A DNA stretch of 64,000 bases. Origin: an uncultured Fodinibius sp. GTDB taxonomy: Bacteria; Bacteroidota; Rhodothermia; Balneolales; Balneolaceae. Location of the stretch: positions 186,001 through 250,000 of the forward strand of contig CAJXMJ010000002.1 in the NCBI GenBank assembly GCA_913056455.1, given 5' to 3'. The translations under genes and the position numbers were made by a program. A model generated the notes under the pieces. It did not search any database, had not been told where the DNA came from, and saw only the letters and a list, made by a program, of their open reading frames with translations. Each line of letters starts with the position of its first letter. The first letter of the stretch is position 1. Positions 52,695-62,232 of this stretch are shown here, one piece after another.

Positions 52695-53432
52695 CTAATC
52701 GGCGGCCTCTGCATTTTCTTTATTAAAAATATAGTCAGCTGTGGTGCGCAAAAGCACTTCAGTGTCGGGCTGTTTGGCAATTTCTACGTGTTGATCGGAA
52801 TGTTCTTTAAGCGCTTTAGCCGTCGTAGGACCAATAGCAAAAAGTGGTGGCAACTCCCCATCAAAGCCGGTGCCTTGAGCAAAACCTTCAACAGCACTGG
52901 GACTATAAAACAGGATACCACTCACCGACTTATTCGGCATTTCCACCGGATTAATAATAGTTTCATACACCTCCAGCTCAATCACTTCTATGCCATCATC
53001 CTGCAGACGGTCAGTCATCTCATCTCTGCTCAAATTGCCATGGAAATAAATAACTGAATTACTCTTTCCTTCCTGGATGATCAATTCAGCCAGATGTTTA
53101 CCATCCTGCGTTCTCGGAATTTTAGCATCGAGTCCCAACTCCTGAAGGGCATCCCGGGTTTTTGATCCCACCGCAAAAAGCTGTACTTCGGGCCGCACCT
53201 GCAAACCGGCATTCATTAATTCTTCTAAAGCCTTAACACCATTGGCACTTGTAAAAACCCAATCCGATTTCAAATTCTCATTGATCACTTTGAGAACACT
53301 ATCCCAGTAGTCGGGAAAGTTGAACTGCAGCGCCGGCTCAATAATGGGCTCCAGCCCCAGAATACGAGCGTACTCAAACTGCTGTGCAGACAATGGTCGC
53401 GTTACTAAAATATTTCGTTTGTCTTGTCGCAT
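52695..53432 (-). CDS. hemD: Uroporphyrinogen-III synthase
   Basis: 245 residues, two-domain HemD fold: ILVTRPLSAQQFEYARILG, WVFTSANGVKALEELM, LFAVGSKTRDAL and SGILFYSPSAVEGFAQ with AIGPTTAKALKEH. It closes hydroxymethylbilane to uroporphyrinogen III. Operon position between hemC and hemE makes it the true pathway enzyme, in contrast to the paralogue at 28137. A REP-like element separates it from hemC. Confidence 0.9.
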   Translation of the reverse strand: MRQDKRNILVTRPLSAQQFEYARILGLEPIIEPALQFNFPDYWDSVLKVINENLKSDWVFTSANGVKALEELMNAGLQVRPEVQLFAVGSKTRDALQELGLDAKIPRTQDGKHLAELIIQEGKSNSVIYFHGNLSRDEMTDRLQDDGIEVIELEVYETIINPVEMPNKSVSGILFYSPSAVEGFAQGTGFDGELPPLFAIGPTTAKALKEHSDQHVEIAKQPDTEVLLRTTADYIFNKENAEAAD

Positions 53433-53450
53433 TTAATCACGAACAAATAT

Positions 53451-53541
53451 GTATCCTGAACATTCGTCGACCCGATCATTCGGGATTTCAGGATAGATTC
53501 AAATTACTACGTTACAGATGCTGAAATAAATTCAGCATAAC
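53451..53541. repeat. REP-like element between hemC and hemD
   Basis: 5' hairpin TATCCTGAA/TTTCAGGATA carrying inner CCCGA-TCAT-TCGGG, then a 3' hairpin GCTGAA-ATAAA-TTCAGC, ending CATAAC. Same bipartite design as in the dcw cluster, subtype with the inner CCGA/TCGG hairpin. Confidence 0.8.
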
Positions 53542-53552
53542 AGTAAACTTTC

Positions 53553-54473
53553 TTACTCCGATTTCATTTCATTAATAACTTTAATCGCACCTTCACTGAG
53601 CAGTGCTTGTGCAGCAGAGTGGCCAAGCTCACCGGCTTCCCCGACTGATACCTTTTCCTCAAAATCATATCGCTCACTGCCATCGAGAGTCAGGGCAACA
53701 GCCTTAAAATGAACGTGCTCTTCTTCAATGAAAGCATAGGCTCCAACAGGCGCGCTACATCCCGCTTCCATATCGTGCAAAAAATCACGTTCAGTAGTCG
53801 TACAAAGCGCCGTTTCATCGTGATTCAATTGCGATACGATTGTTTCCATCTCGCTGTCATTTTCACGGATCATCACAGCCATAGCTCCCTGAGCCGCTGC
53901 TGAAACCATCCAATCCAAGTATTCACTTATATGATGACCAAGATCGATACGTTCCAGACCGGCTGCTGCAAAGATAGCTCCGTCCCAGTCTTTGTTCTCT
54001 ACTTTTTCGAGGCGGGTATTTACGTTTCCCCGGATATTTACAATTTCATGATTGGGAAAACGATTCAGCCACTGCGCGCGGCGTCGGTTGCTGCTTGTGG
54101 CAATCGTGGCTTTATAGTCAGGATTATCTAAAAAGTCGGTACCATCAGGCGCAACCAGCGAATCACGTGCATCGGCACGCTCCATGATTGCTGCCACTTT
54201 CAAAGGAAGAGGATTCTCCGTGGGCAAATCTTTAAACGAGTGGACGGCAATATCGATTTCGTCATTGAGTTGTGCATCATCGAGTGCTTTTGTAAACACT
54301 CCCTTGCCCCCCATTTCTGTAAGTGGAGTGGTCAGATCCAAATCACCTTCTGACTTAACAAAAATAAGCTCGGTGTCATGGCCGAGCTTCTGCAATTCCC
54401 GGGCAACCTTTTCGGCCTGCCACGTCGCCAACTCACTGTCGCGCGTTCCAATACGAATCGTTTTACTACTCAT
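53553..54473 (-). CDS. hemC: Hydroxymethylbilane synthase (porphobilinogen deaminase)
   Basis: 306 residues from ATG 54473, which overlaps the hemA stop by 8 bases (ATGAGTAG). Polymerises four porphobilinogens. RIGTRDSELATWQA, HSFKDLP and the cofactor cysteine C239 in EAGCSAPVGAYA are visible. An upstream in-frame start at 54506 would give residues unlike the family. Confidence 0.95.
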   Translation of the reverse strand: MSSKTIRIGTRDSELATWQAEKVARELQKLGHDTELIFVKSEGDLDLTTPLTEMGGKGVFTKALDDAQLNDEIDIAVHSFKDLPTENPLPLKVAAIMERADARDSLVAPDGTDFLDNPDYKATIATSSNRRRAQWLNRFPNHEIVNIRGNVNTRLEKVENKDWDGAIFAAAGLERIDLGHHISEYLDWMVSAAAQGAMAVMIRENDSEMETIVSQLNHDETALCTTTERDFLHDMEAGCSAPVGAYAFIEEEHVHFKAVALTLDGSERYDFEEKVSVGEAGELGHSAAQALLSEGAIKVINEMKSE

Positions 54474-55728
54474 CTCCGGCTTTGGTTTCAAGTTTAAACA
54501 TATCATTCACCACCTTGGTCACCTGTTCCGATTCGTGATGATCCCGCAAATGTTCAATGGAATAGGCTGCAATTTTATTTACAATCCGTCGGGTTAGATT
54601 TTCAACCTTCTCCTTATCTGTATCAGAAATTTTATTTTTAAAGAAATCGTATTCGTCTTCACGAATGGAATCAAACTTATTGGTCAATGCCTTGATGGTA
54701 GGTACTACCTTCTGTTTGCTGAGCCAGTTTTTATAATCAGTTAGCTCATCTTCGATAATTTTCTTAACAAGTGGAATATTTTCTTCTCGGCGGCGATAGG
54801 CTTCGTCAGTCACATCCGTCAAAAAATCCATGTTAGCCAGATCGACAAAATCCATTTCGCCGATTTCAGGATCAATATTTCGCGGCACCGACAGATCTAC
54901 CATCACTTTAAACTTGGGATCAAGCAGTGAAGGCTTCATATCATCGAGCGTAATAACCGGCTCTTTTGCTCCTGTTGCCACAATAATCAGATCAGCCTCG
55001 GCAATTTCTTCAGGCATCTGCTCCATATCCGCCACCTGAAGATCAAACTTATCAGCCACAAACTCAGCACGCTCTCGCGTCCGATTAATAAGTGTGAGCT
55101 TTCTGGCTCCGAGATTAATCAAATTCTTGCACGTGACCTTTCCAATCTTTCCGGTACCGACAAGTAAAATGTTTTTATCTTTCAGATTATCGAAGGTCTT
55201 CACCGCAAACTTTACTGCCGCATAAGCAGTAGTAGCTGCCCCTTCTCCGAGCGAAGTTTCGTTGCGCGAGCGTTTGTGGGCACGGAAAACATGCTGCATC
55301 AACCGGTGAAGCTCACCGTCCACAGCATCCATTTCACTGGCCAGCTCATACCCTTCTTTCACCTGCTTCACTACTTGAAGGTCACCCAAAATTTGAGAGT
55401 CGAGCCCCACTGTAACCTGGAATAGATGCTCAACTGCCTGCTGCCCTTCTTTCTCAAATCCGTAATTATGAAATTCATCCAACGAAGCATTAGAATACGT
55501 AACCAGAAGGCGAATCAGCTCCTGCGGGGTAACATCCTGCGCAAAAATCTCTGTACGATTACAGGTAGATACAACAAAAAGGCTGTTGATACCTTCGCGC
55601 TTGGCTCCTTCAATAAGCTCTTTTTTTTGAGCTTTTTTCAGGCTAAACCGTTCGCGAACATCAATGGTTGCCTCCCAGTGATTTACGCCAACAGCACAAA
55701 AATCAGTTATTTGTGGTTGTTCTGACAT
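54466..55728 (-). CDS. hemA: Glutamyl-tRNA reductase
   Basis: 420 residues; reduces glutamyl-tRNA to glutamate semialdehyde, committing step of the C5 pathway. The active-site Cys56 is in VVSTCNRTEIF; the NADPH domain has ILLVGTGKIGKVTCKNL; a C-terminal helical dimerisation region follows. Four bases after hemH and overlapping hemC, so tightly coupled. Confidence 0.95.
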   Translation of the reverse strand: MSEQPQITDFCAVGVNHWEATIDVRERFSLKKAQKKELIEGAKREGINSLFVVSTCNRTEIFAQDVTPQELIRLLVTYSNASLDEFHNYGFEKEGQQAVEHLFQVTVGLDSQILGDLQVVKQVKEGYELASEMDAVDGELHRLMQHVFRAHKRSRNETSLGEGAATTAYAAVKFAVKTFDNLKDKNILLVGTGKIGKVTCKNLINLGARKLTLINRTRERAEFVADKFDLQVADMEQMPEEIAEADLIIVATGAKEPVITLDDMKPSLLDPKFKVMVDLSVPRNIDPEIGEMDFVDLANMDFLTDVTDEAYRRREENIPLVKKIIEDELTDYKNWLSKQKVVPTIKALTNKFDSIREDEYDFFKNKISDTDKEKVENLTRRIVNKIAAYSIEHLRDHHESEQVTKVVNDMFKLETKAGDE

Positions 55729-55732
55729 CTAT

Positions 55733-56854
55733 TTAAGCAGAAACTTTTTTAGATGTTTGCTCTTCCTGTTCAATATCAACTTCGTGATCTAGCTTATCCA
55801 AAACCTGATCGGCCAGGGCTTCAATATATTTTGGATGGTCATTAATACCTTCCATCACTTTCAGGTTTTCAAACTCATAACCTTCCTCTTCGAGATCCTC
55901 TACGAGCTCAACTCCCAACTCAAACAATGTTTCCACGTGATCAGTCACAAAAGCAATCGGGATCATAAGAAAATTCTTAATCCCATACTCGATATGGCGC
56001 TCAACCAGCTCAGCAGTATTGGGCTGTGTCCACTTCTGCGGGCCTACCTTGGATTGATATCCCAACCAGTAATCATGGTCGTACCCACGCATCTCCATTA
56101 TGGCTTCCATCGTCTGATTAATCTCCGTTGTATAGGGATCACCACTCTCAACTTCGAGCATCGGCGTGCCGTGAGCACTAAAGATAAAGTGTGTTTTATT
56201 ACGGGTTTCCTCATCCATCTCGGCCAGAGCCTCATCAATGCGATCGTTCATCGCAGAAAGGTACTTTTCATCGAGATGGTAATTCTTAACGTGAAACTCT
56301 TTCCAAGGCGTATCGTGTCCAAACTTCTCATCACGCTTGGTTTCCCAATCGCGGTAGCTACTGCCGGTTGTTGTCCATGAAAACTGGGGATACAGTGGGA
56401 CCATCACCGCGTGGGTAATCCCATCCTCCTCCATATCTTGCAGAGTCGTCTCAGCAAATGGCAACCAGTAACGCATACAGGTATAGACCTTCACAAACTG
56501 ATCCTCAGGCATAATATTTTTGAGATACTTCTCAAGCCCACGCCGCTGCTTTTCAGTCAGACTGTTGATAGGTGAACAACAGGTTGAAACTATACTTTTC
56601 TTACGATTCAGGCAGTGCTTGTTCCCCATGCAGCCCTTGGGACAGCCATTGATCTCTTCATAATCCTCCTGAACATTGGGAGCCCGAAACTTTGATATAA
56701 CTTTCGCAAAAAAGTCTTGAAATTTTCCACCGCCTAATTTAATAATGTCTTCATCCCTAAAAAGATTATACAAAAATGGTCGAACGGCATAGTCGGCAGT
56801 GGGACCACCGAGGTTCATCAGTACCACACCTATACGCTTCTGTTCTTCTGGCAT
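55733..56854 (-). CDS. hemH: Ferrochelatase with a cysteine-rich insertion
   Basis: 373 residues; inserts Fe(II) into protoporphyrin IX. GVVLMNLGGPTADYAVRPFLYNLF, MRYWLPFAETTLQDM, PQFSWTTTGSSYRD and FSAHGTPM (family's catalytic His) are visible. Between the usual YEEING and SPINSLTEKQ blocks lies an extra run of about 20 residues with cysteines C71, C75, C81, C92 and C93. This is absent from the standard bacterial enzyme and may bind a metal or Fe-S cluster. First gene of the heme operon, 170 bases after a histidine kinase gene. Confidence 0.93.
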   Translation of the reverse strand: MPEEQKRIGVVLMNLGGPTADYAVRPFLYNLFRDEDIIKLGGGKFQDFFAKVISKFRAPNVQEDYEEINGCPKGCMGNKHCLNRKKSIVSTCCSPINSLTEKQRRGLEKYLKNIMPEDQFVKVYTCMRYWLPFAETTLQDMEEDGITHAVMVPLYPQFSWTTTGSSYRDWETKRDEKFGHDTPWKEFHVKNYHLDEKYLSAMNDRIDEALAEMDEETRNKTHFIFSAHGTPMLEVESGDPYTTEINQTMEAIMEMRGYDHDYWLGYQSKVGPQKWTQPNTAELVERHIEYGIKNFLMIPIAFVTDHVETLFELGVELVEDLEEEGYEFENLKVMEGINDHPKYIEALADQVLDKLDHEVDIEQEEQTSKKVSA

Positions 56855-56906
56855 AAAACTTTCCCTATTTCAAGCCTGCAAAGGCTCATTTTACATTTCA
56901 AAATTC

Positions 56907-56927
56907 AACTGAGCACAGTCCTCAGTT
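56907..56927. promoter_or_regulatory. Inverted repeat upstream of hemH
   Basis: AACTGAG (56907-56913) and CTCAGTT (56921-56927) flank CACAGTC, about 53 bases before the hemH ATG. It could be an operator of the heme operon. No copy was noticed elsewhere in the window. Confidence 0.35.
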
Positions 56928-57024
56928 ATCATGGTGAAGAAAGCCATTCTTTGTGAAGGAAATTTGAAGAAGGGCTACCAAATTTTATTTAGAACGAGTC
57001 TAACCGAAAGAATTGAGATACCAC

Positions 57025-58422
57025 CTATCCCTTAGGTAAAGTAAACCAAAAACGTGTTCCCTGTCCGACTTCACTTTCGACATGGATTTCAGAACCATGA
57101 CCTTTTATAATACTCTTGACCACTGCCAAACCGAGACCGGTACCACCCTTATCCCGGGAGCGTGCCTTATCCGTTCGGTAGAATCGATCGAATAAGCGAT
57201 CCAAATGCTCATCCGATATACCAATCCCCGTATCTTCTATAATAACCGTCACTTTAGAATCCTTCGTTGTATAGGTTAGATCCACAGATCCTTCATTCGT
57301 GTACTTCAACGCATTTGAAATCAAATTATCCAATACCTGTTCAATTTTTCCGGGATCACCAATAACGTCACAAGAATGCTGGTCAATATTTAATTCCAAC
57401 CCTTTTTTGCCAGCTTGATCACTATACCAGTCTTTTATATGGCGTGCCGTATCAGCCAAATCAAATTTCTGCCTCTCCACAAAGTACTCATCAGAATCGT
57501 ATCGCTGAAGGATCTTTAAATCTTTAAACAGGTGTGAAATCCGTTCGGTCTGTTTTTTGGCGGTAGCAATATATTTATCCTTTTTCTCCTCTGACAACTT
57601 ATCAAGTTCCAGCATATCAAGCGCACCGGAAATAGTATGCAAAGGATTTCGAATTTCGTGGGTGATATCTGCAAAAAACTGGCGCTGCTTCTCGGCAAAC
57701 TGCTTTATCTGCTCGGTATCTGCCCGCAGCTTAGAAGCCATCTGATTAAGCGATGTAGCAAGGGTACCAAACTCATCACTTCGGCTAATATCAATCTCCC
57801 GATCCACATCCCCGTCAGCGATATCCTGGGCCGCATCTTTTATCTGTGTAATAGGCTTCGTCACGTATCGAGCAATCCAAATACTTACAATCACAACCAG
57901 CCCTATTGAGATAAACATCCCGTAGTAGATGATCCAGCGAATAGTTTTTATCGGCTCATAGATCTCATCCTTGAATTGAGCAGCTTGCAGATACTTTGCT
58001 CCGGCTAAAGGTTGATCCAAGGACACATAACTTGTTAACACTTCCGAGTTTGGGTTTTCTGGAAGCAACGGCAAGTTGTTGCGAGCTTTGACGCTCTCCA
58101 TAACACCAGCTGTCAATCTCCGGGACATAGGAATGAGCGTATCACTACTGGCAAAAGTATTTAGTTGTTGTCCGGTAGAATCATATATCGCCAACTGATA
58201 TCCCGAAGTGCGCGCAGTTTCACGCAATCGCTCTTCAAACCTGGCGTCATCTCCTAAACTGGATACCGTTACTGCTAACCACCGCGTATCACGCTCCATC
58301 TCAGCACGCCCTTCTTCAAGCAGATAATCCCTTATAAAAACAATGGAATAGCTGCTAATGGACGTTATCCCAAAAATCAATAGCAGAATAAAAGTCCACG
58401 CAAGTTTTGAACGGATCTTCAT
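57025..58422 (-). CDS. Sensor histidine kinase
   Basis: 465 residues: membrane helix about 8-30, periplasmic sensor domain about 31-160, second helix about 163-184, HAMP about 185-238, then the dimerisation domain with phospho-acceptor His255 (FFADITHEIRNPL). The ATPase domain follows (NLISNALKYT, DTGIGI, GTGLGLAVV). Partner of the response regulator immediately upstream. The sensed signal is unknown. It lies directly upstream of the heme operon on the same strand. Confidence 0.92.
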   Translation of the reverse strand: MKIRSKLAWTFILLLIFGITSISSYSIVFIRDYLLEEGRAEMERDTRWLAVTVSSLGDDARFEERLRETARTSGYQLAIYDSTGQQLNTFASSDTLIPMSRRLTAGVMESVKARNNLPLLPENPNSEVLTSYVSLDQPLAGAKYLQAAQFKDEIYEPIKTIRWIIYYGMFISIGLVVIVSIWIARYVTKPITQIKDAAQDIADGDVDREIDISRSDEFGTLATSLNQMASKLRADTEQIKQFAEKQRQFFADITHEIRNPLHTISGALDMLELDKLSEEKKDKYIATAKKQTERISHLFKDLKILQRYDSDEYFVERQKFDLADTARHIKDWYSDQAGKKGLELNIDQHSCDVIGDPGKIEQVLDNLISNALKYTNEGSVDLTYTTKDSKVTVIIEDTGIGISDEHLDRLFDRFYRTDKARSRDKGGTGLGLAVVKSIIKGHGSEIHVESEVGQGTRFWFTLPKG

Positions 58423-58507
58423 ATTAAAGGTGAAGCTGATTATTGGGTTTTATTCATTTTGTAATAAAATCATTTTTACAAACCTGTACACTCAGATTCA
58501 CCAATGA

Positions 58508-59209
58508 TTACACCTTTACGACTTCACGATTCAGGCCGTAACCGATACCACGATAGGTTTTAATCACTTCTCCGGCATCTCCCATTTTCAGGCGCAGGTT
58601 TTTAACATGTACATCTACCGTCCGGTCAAAGACATATCGATCATCTTCGGTAATATGCTCCAAAATCTCCTGGCGCGTATAAACACGTTTGGGATTCTGA
58701 TAAAAGAGCTCAATCAGCGTATATTCGGTCGATGTCAGATCTATTTTTTCGTCATTTACATACAACTCCTTGGCATCGGTATCCAGATAGGTATCACCGT
58801 ACTGCAGCCAGTTGGCATTTTGGGGATTTTGACGACGCAGAAGCGACTCCACGTGTGCCTTTACCAAGGGAAGGCTGGCCGGCTTGGGGATGTAATCGTC
58901 GGCACCGAGTTCGAGTCCCTCAATTTCATCCTGTTCTTCATCTTTAGCCGTTAAAAATATTACCGGAATGTCATTCAATACAGGATGGCTGCGAATGTGC
59001 TTGCAAATTTCCTTGCCGTCCACATTAGGAACCATAATATCGAGAATTGCCAGATGTATTTCTCCGGCATGCTGCTCAATGAGCTCCAGCGCTCGATTAC
59101 CCTCATGGGCTACAAGCACCTCATAATCATTCATCTCCAGAAAGTTTGCCAGCATCTCTGCCGGTTCCTCTTCATCTTCAACTAATAATATGCTATGCTT
59201 TGGTCTCAC
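58508..59209 (-). CDS. OmpR/PhoB-type response regulator
   Basis: 233 residues: receiver domain (1-120) with acidic pocket ED11-12, phospho-acceptor Asp57 (LAILDIMVPNVDG), Thr87 and Lys109 (IPKP). A winged-helix DNA-binding domain follows (TSTEYTLIELFYQNP, DVHVKNLRLKMGD, TYRGIGYGL). The start is GTG. Operon with the histidine kinase 85 bases downstream; together they precede hemH. Confidence 0.93.
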   Translation of the reverse strand: MRPKHSILLVEDEEEPAEMLANFLEMNDYEVLVAHEGNRALELIEQHAGEIHLAILDIMVPNVDGKEICKHIRSHPVLNDIPVIFLTAKDEEQDEIEGLELGADDYIPKPASLPLVKAHVESLLRRQNPQNANWLQYGDTYLDTDAKELYVNDEKIDLTSTEYTLIELFYQNPKRVYTRQEILEHITEDDRYVFDRTVDVHVKNLRLKMGDAGEVIKTYRGIGYGLNREVVKV

Positions 59210-59413
59210 AATAATTAATTTTGCTTACAATAATGAGTCAAAAACAGCTTTTGCTTATAAATCGTTGACTGTAATAAAATAGCAAACTTTGTTGAGTATC
59301 TGAACAAACCTTCTGATGGTATCATATCTACTTGTCAAACTTAACTCGTTTACGCATTTTGAACGACACTAATCCTCGTGTCATTCTAACAACTTCTAAT
59401 TACCTATTTCATA

Positions 59414-60205
59414 ATGTCATTCCAAGATAAAATTGCCTGGATTACCGGTGCTTCTTCGGGTATTGGAGAAGCCCTTGCCTATAAGCTAAATAATCAAGGA
59501 GCAAAACTAATCATCTCATCACGCCGCAGAGAGGCTCTCGAGGAAGTTAAGCAGAAGTGTAAAAATCCTGCTAACGTTCATATCATAACGCTTGACCTTG
59601 TCCAAACAGATCAGCTGGCGGCCAAAGCCGAAGAAGCACTCAATATCTTCGGACATATTGACTATCTCTTTAATAATGGGGGCATTAGTCAACGTTCGGA
59701 GGTAACCGATACAAAAATGGAGGTTATACGCAGAGTAATGGAAATTAATTTTTTCGGAACCGTAGAATTAACCAAAGCGGTTCTCCCCTCGATGATTGAG
59801 CGCCAGTCGGGCCATATTGTGGTTACCAGCAGCGTGATGGGCAAGTTCGGCACTCGCCTCCGATCAAGCTATGCCGCTTCTAAGCACGCACTTCACGGAT
59901 ATTTTGATTCCCTGCGTCAAGAAGTTTTCGATGACAATATAAAAGTATCCTTAGTCTGTCCCGGCTTCATCAAAACGAATGTCACGAAAAATGCCCTCGA
60001 AGGTGATGGCAGCAAGCATAACAAAATGGGTAAAGGACAACAAAACGGCATGCCAGCTGATGAGTTTGCTAAGAAGCTTATCCCAAAAATCTTAAAAGAG
60101 AAGGAAGAGATTTATATTGGGGGAAAAGAAATTTGGGGCGTCTATCTAAAACGGTTATTCCCACGTCTGTTGAATAAAATGCTGCGTAACACTGAGGTCA
60201 CATAA
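59414..60205 (+). CDS. Short-chain dehydrogenase/reductase
   Basis: 263 residues, classical SDR: TGASSGIG nucleotide loop (11-18), NNGG (in place of NNAG), catalytic Ser in VVTSSVMG and Tyr/Lys in YAASKHAL. It ends in a basic, hydrophobic helix (YLKRLFPRLLNKMLRN) suggesting membrane association, as in DHRS7-like members. Substrate unknown. Convergent with the DUF58 gene. Confidence 0.88.
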   Translation: MSFQDKIAWITGASSGIGEALAYKLNNQGAKLIISSRRREALEEVKQKCKNPANVHIITLDLVQTDQLAAKAEEALNIFGHIDYLFNNGGISQRSEVTDTKMEVIRRVMEINFFGTVELTKAVLPSMIERQSGHIVVTSSVMGKFGTRLRSSYAASKHALHGYFDSLRQEVFDDNIKVSLVCPGFIKTNVTKNALEGDGSKHNKMGKGQQNGMPADEFAKKLIPKILKEKEEIYIGGKEIWGVYLKRLFPRLLNKMLRNTEVT

Positions 60206-60235
60206 AAACTCTCTTTTATAGCTTGTAATTCATAA

Positions 60236-61156
60236 TCACCCAAGGCGTTTACGCTTATTTAAATACGCCAGCAGTGCCATATCAAAATCGCTCTGCGTAT
60301 CCAACTGTTCGAAGTCAATCTGGAACTCACTGCAGGCCATCTTAAATTTATGCGTTAGCTCCTCAACTTTTTTCTGATAATCCTCGCGAATCTGGCTTGG
60401 CACCACCTCCATTTGTGATCCGGTTTCCATATCCTGCATTATCAGTCGACGATCCGAAAAGTCGAGGTCCCGTTCGCTTTTTTCTTCCAAGACATTAAAA
60501 AGTAATACCTCATGCTTAGAGTGACGCAGGTGCTTTAGGGCTGAAATTAGCTGATCATGCTTATCTACATTTTCAAACAGATCAGTTAGCACAACAACAA
60601 GACTTCGATGATTTAGGCGCTCGGCCACTTCGTGCATCGCCTGCGCGGTAGCAGTTTGGCGCTTGTTCTTATCAGCATTCTTCTCCTGCTCCAGTAAGTT
60701 CTCGAACTCTGCAAACAACATTCGAAGATGCGAATACGATGACTTTGCGGGAATAAAATTATTGATGCCTTCATCAAAAGTAATCAACCCGCAAGCATCG
60801 CGCTGTCGATTCATCAAATACATAAGCGAAGATCCAAAATGGATAGCATACCGAAGCTTGCTCCAGGGGCTAAAATACTTATAAAACATTGAACTGCTGG
60901 TGTCTAATAAAACATAGCAGCGGAGATTCGTCTCCTCCTCGTACTTTTTTACATAAAGCCGTTCCGTTTTGGCATATACTTTCCAGTCGATATGCTTGAT
61001 CTCATCACCCGGATTGTACGGGCGATGCTCGGCAAACTCGACACTGAATCCGTGATGAGGACTTTTATGAAGCCCGGAGATAAAACCCTCTACAATCTTT
61101 TTGGCACGGAGTTCCAGCGGGGCCAATTGCGATAATAATTCGTGATCCAGCAGCAT
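60236..61156 (-). CDS. DUF58 domain protein (von Willebrand factor A-like)
   Basis: 306 residues. EFAEHRPYNPGDEIKHIDWKVYAKTERLYVKKYEEE is the DUF58 core, followed by a vWA-like domain with the metal-site motif LLDTSSSM (DxSxS) and VVLTDLFEN. DUF58 proteins usually work with MoxR ATPases in assembling complexes, but no moxR is adjacent here. Confidence 0.88.
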   Translation of the reverse strand: MLLDHELLSQLAPLELRAKKIVEGFISGLHKSPHHGFSVEFAEHRPYNPGDEIKHIDWKVYAKTERLYVKKYEEETNLRCYVLLDTSSSMFYKYFSPWSKLRYAIHFGSSLMYLMNRQRDACGLITFDEGINNFIPAKSSYSHLRMLFAEFENLLEQEKNADKNKRQTATAQAMHEVAERLNHRSLVVVLTDLFENVDKHDQLISALKHLRHSKHEVLLFNVLEEKSERDLDFSDRRLIMQDMETGSQMEVVPSQIREDYQKKVEELTHKFKMACSEFQIDFEQLDTQSDFDMALLAYLNKRKRLG

Positions 61157-61332
61157 ATCGTTGTTTCTTTTCAGTTGAAGCTTTAAACTAACGAATCTTT
61201 CCCTAATCCCGTATTCAATAATAGGAAGAGATAAAAATGGGTTTAAAGTTTATTCTTTTATACAAATGGTTATCTTAGGAACCCAAATTAGGGAAGAACC
61301 TTTCTGAAATATTGTAACTAAGTTTAATATCT

Positions 61333-62229
61333 ATGGCGCAAGTAATTACATCTGCAGATCAAATTGATTTCACCGTTGATGAACGTCCATCCATGCCGTT
61401 ACCTACCGAGGTGCTCATGGTACGCCCCCTGCACTATTCTGTAGATTATGTTATTAATCCCCACATGGCGGACCAAGTAGGCAAAGTTGATAAAATTGAA
61501 GCCAACAACGAGTGGAATCTCGTACGATCGCTTTTCGATCAAATTGGGATGAACATCCACGTTATTGAAGATCAGGAAGGACTGCCGGATATGGTGTTCT
61601 GTGCTAATCAGAGCTTACCCTATATCGACGAAGATGGTAACGAGCATGTATTTATGAGCATCATGCATGCCGATGAACGCAAAGATGAAGTCCCATACAT
61701 CGAGCAGTGGTATCGGCAGAATGGCTATGAAATTCACTACTTAGATGAAGATAAAATTAGTGATTTCGAAGGATGTGGCGATGCCATATGGCATACCGGA
61801 AAACGTCTGTTATGGGGTGGATATGGTTATCGTTCTTCATTAGACGCCTATGAAACTATTTCTGATACTTTTGACGTACCCATTTTAGCTCTCGAACTCG
61901 TTGATGAATCATTCTACCATCTGGATACCTGCCTTTGTGTATTGGATGAACATACCGCCCTTATTTATCCCGAAGCTTTTACAGATGAGGGACTCGAGAT
62001 GATTAACAAAATGTTTGATACGGTGATCCAAGCATCCAAGTATGAGGCCGAAGAACTTTTTGCCTGTAATGCTTCGTGCCCTGATGGTCGGAATGTGATT
62101 ATTCAACAAGGCTGTACCGATGTAAATAAAAATCTGCGCGATAATGGATTTTCTGTTCACGAAGTAAGCACCTACGAATATCTCAAAAGCGGCGGAAGTG
62201 TCTTTTGTATGAAGATGTTGCTGTGGTAG
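61333..62229 (+). CDS. Amidinotransferase/dimethylarginine dimethylaminohydrolase-like enzyme
   Basis: 298 residues of the guanidino-modifying superfamily with beta/alpha propeller fold. VFCANQSLPYID (the FxxN region), EGCGDAIWHTG, catalytic His196 (SFYHLDTCLCVL) and nucleophile Cys292 in GGSVFCMKM. Could hydrolyse methylarginines, arginine or ornithine-type substrates; specificity not readable. The gene ends directly before the left repeat of the four-helix-bundle cassette. Confidence 0.82.
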   Translation: MAQVITSADQIDFTVDERPSMPLPTEVLMVRPLHYSVDYVINPHMADQVGKVDKIEANNEWNLVRSLFDQIGMNIHVIEDQEGLPDMVFCANQSLPYIDEDGNEHVFMSIMHADERKDEVPYIEQWYRQNGYEIHYLDEDKISDFEGCGDAIWHTGKRLLWGGYGYRSSLDAYETISDTFDVPILALELVDESFYHLDTCLCVLDEHTALIYPEAFTDEGLEMINKMFDTVIQASKYEAEELFACNASCPDGRNVIIQQGCTDVNKNLRDNGFSVHEVSTYEYLKSGGSVFCMKMLLW

Positions 62230-62232
62230 TAG

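Noticed and set aside
52644-53057. 137-codon open frame antisense to hemD
   Set aside because: Covers the end of hemD; composition is that of reverse-frame translation. No evidence of a gene.
55835-56380. 181-codon open frame antisense to hemH
   Set aside because: Lies wholly inside a certain ferrochelatase gene and has no recognisable motif.
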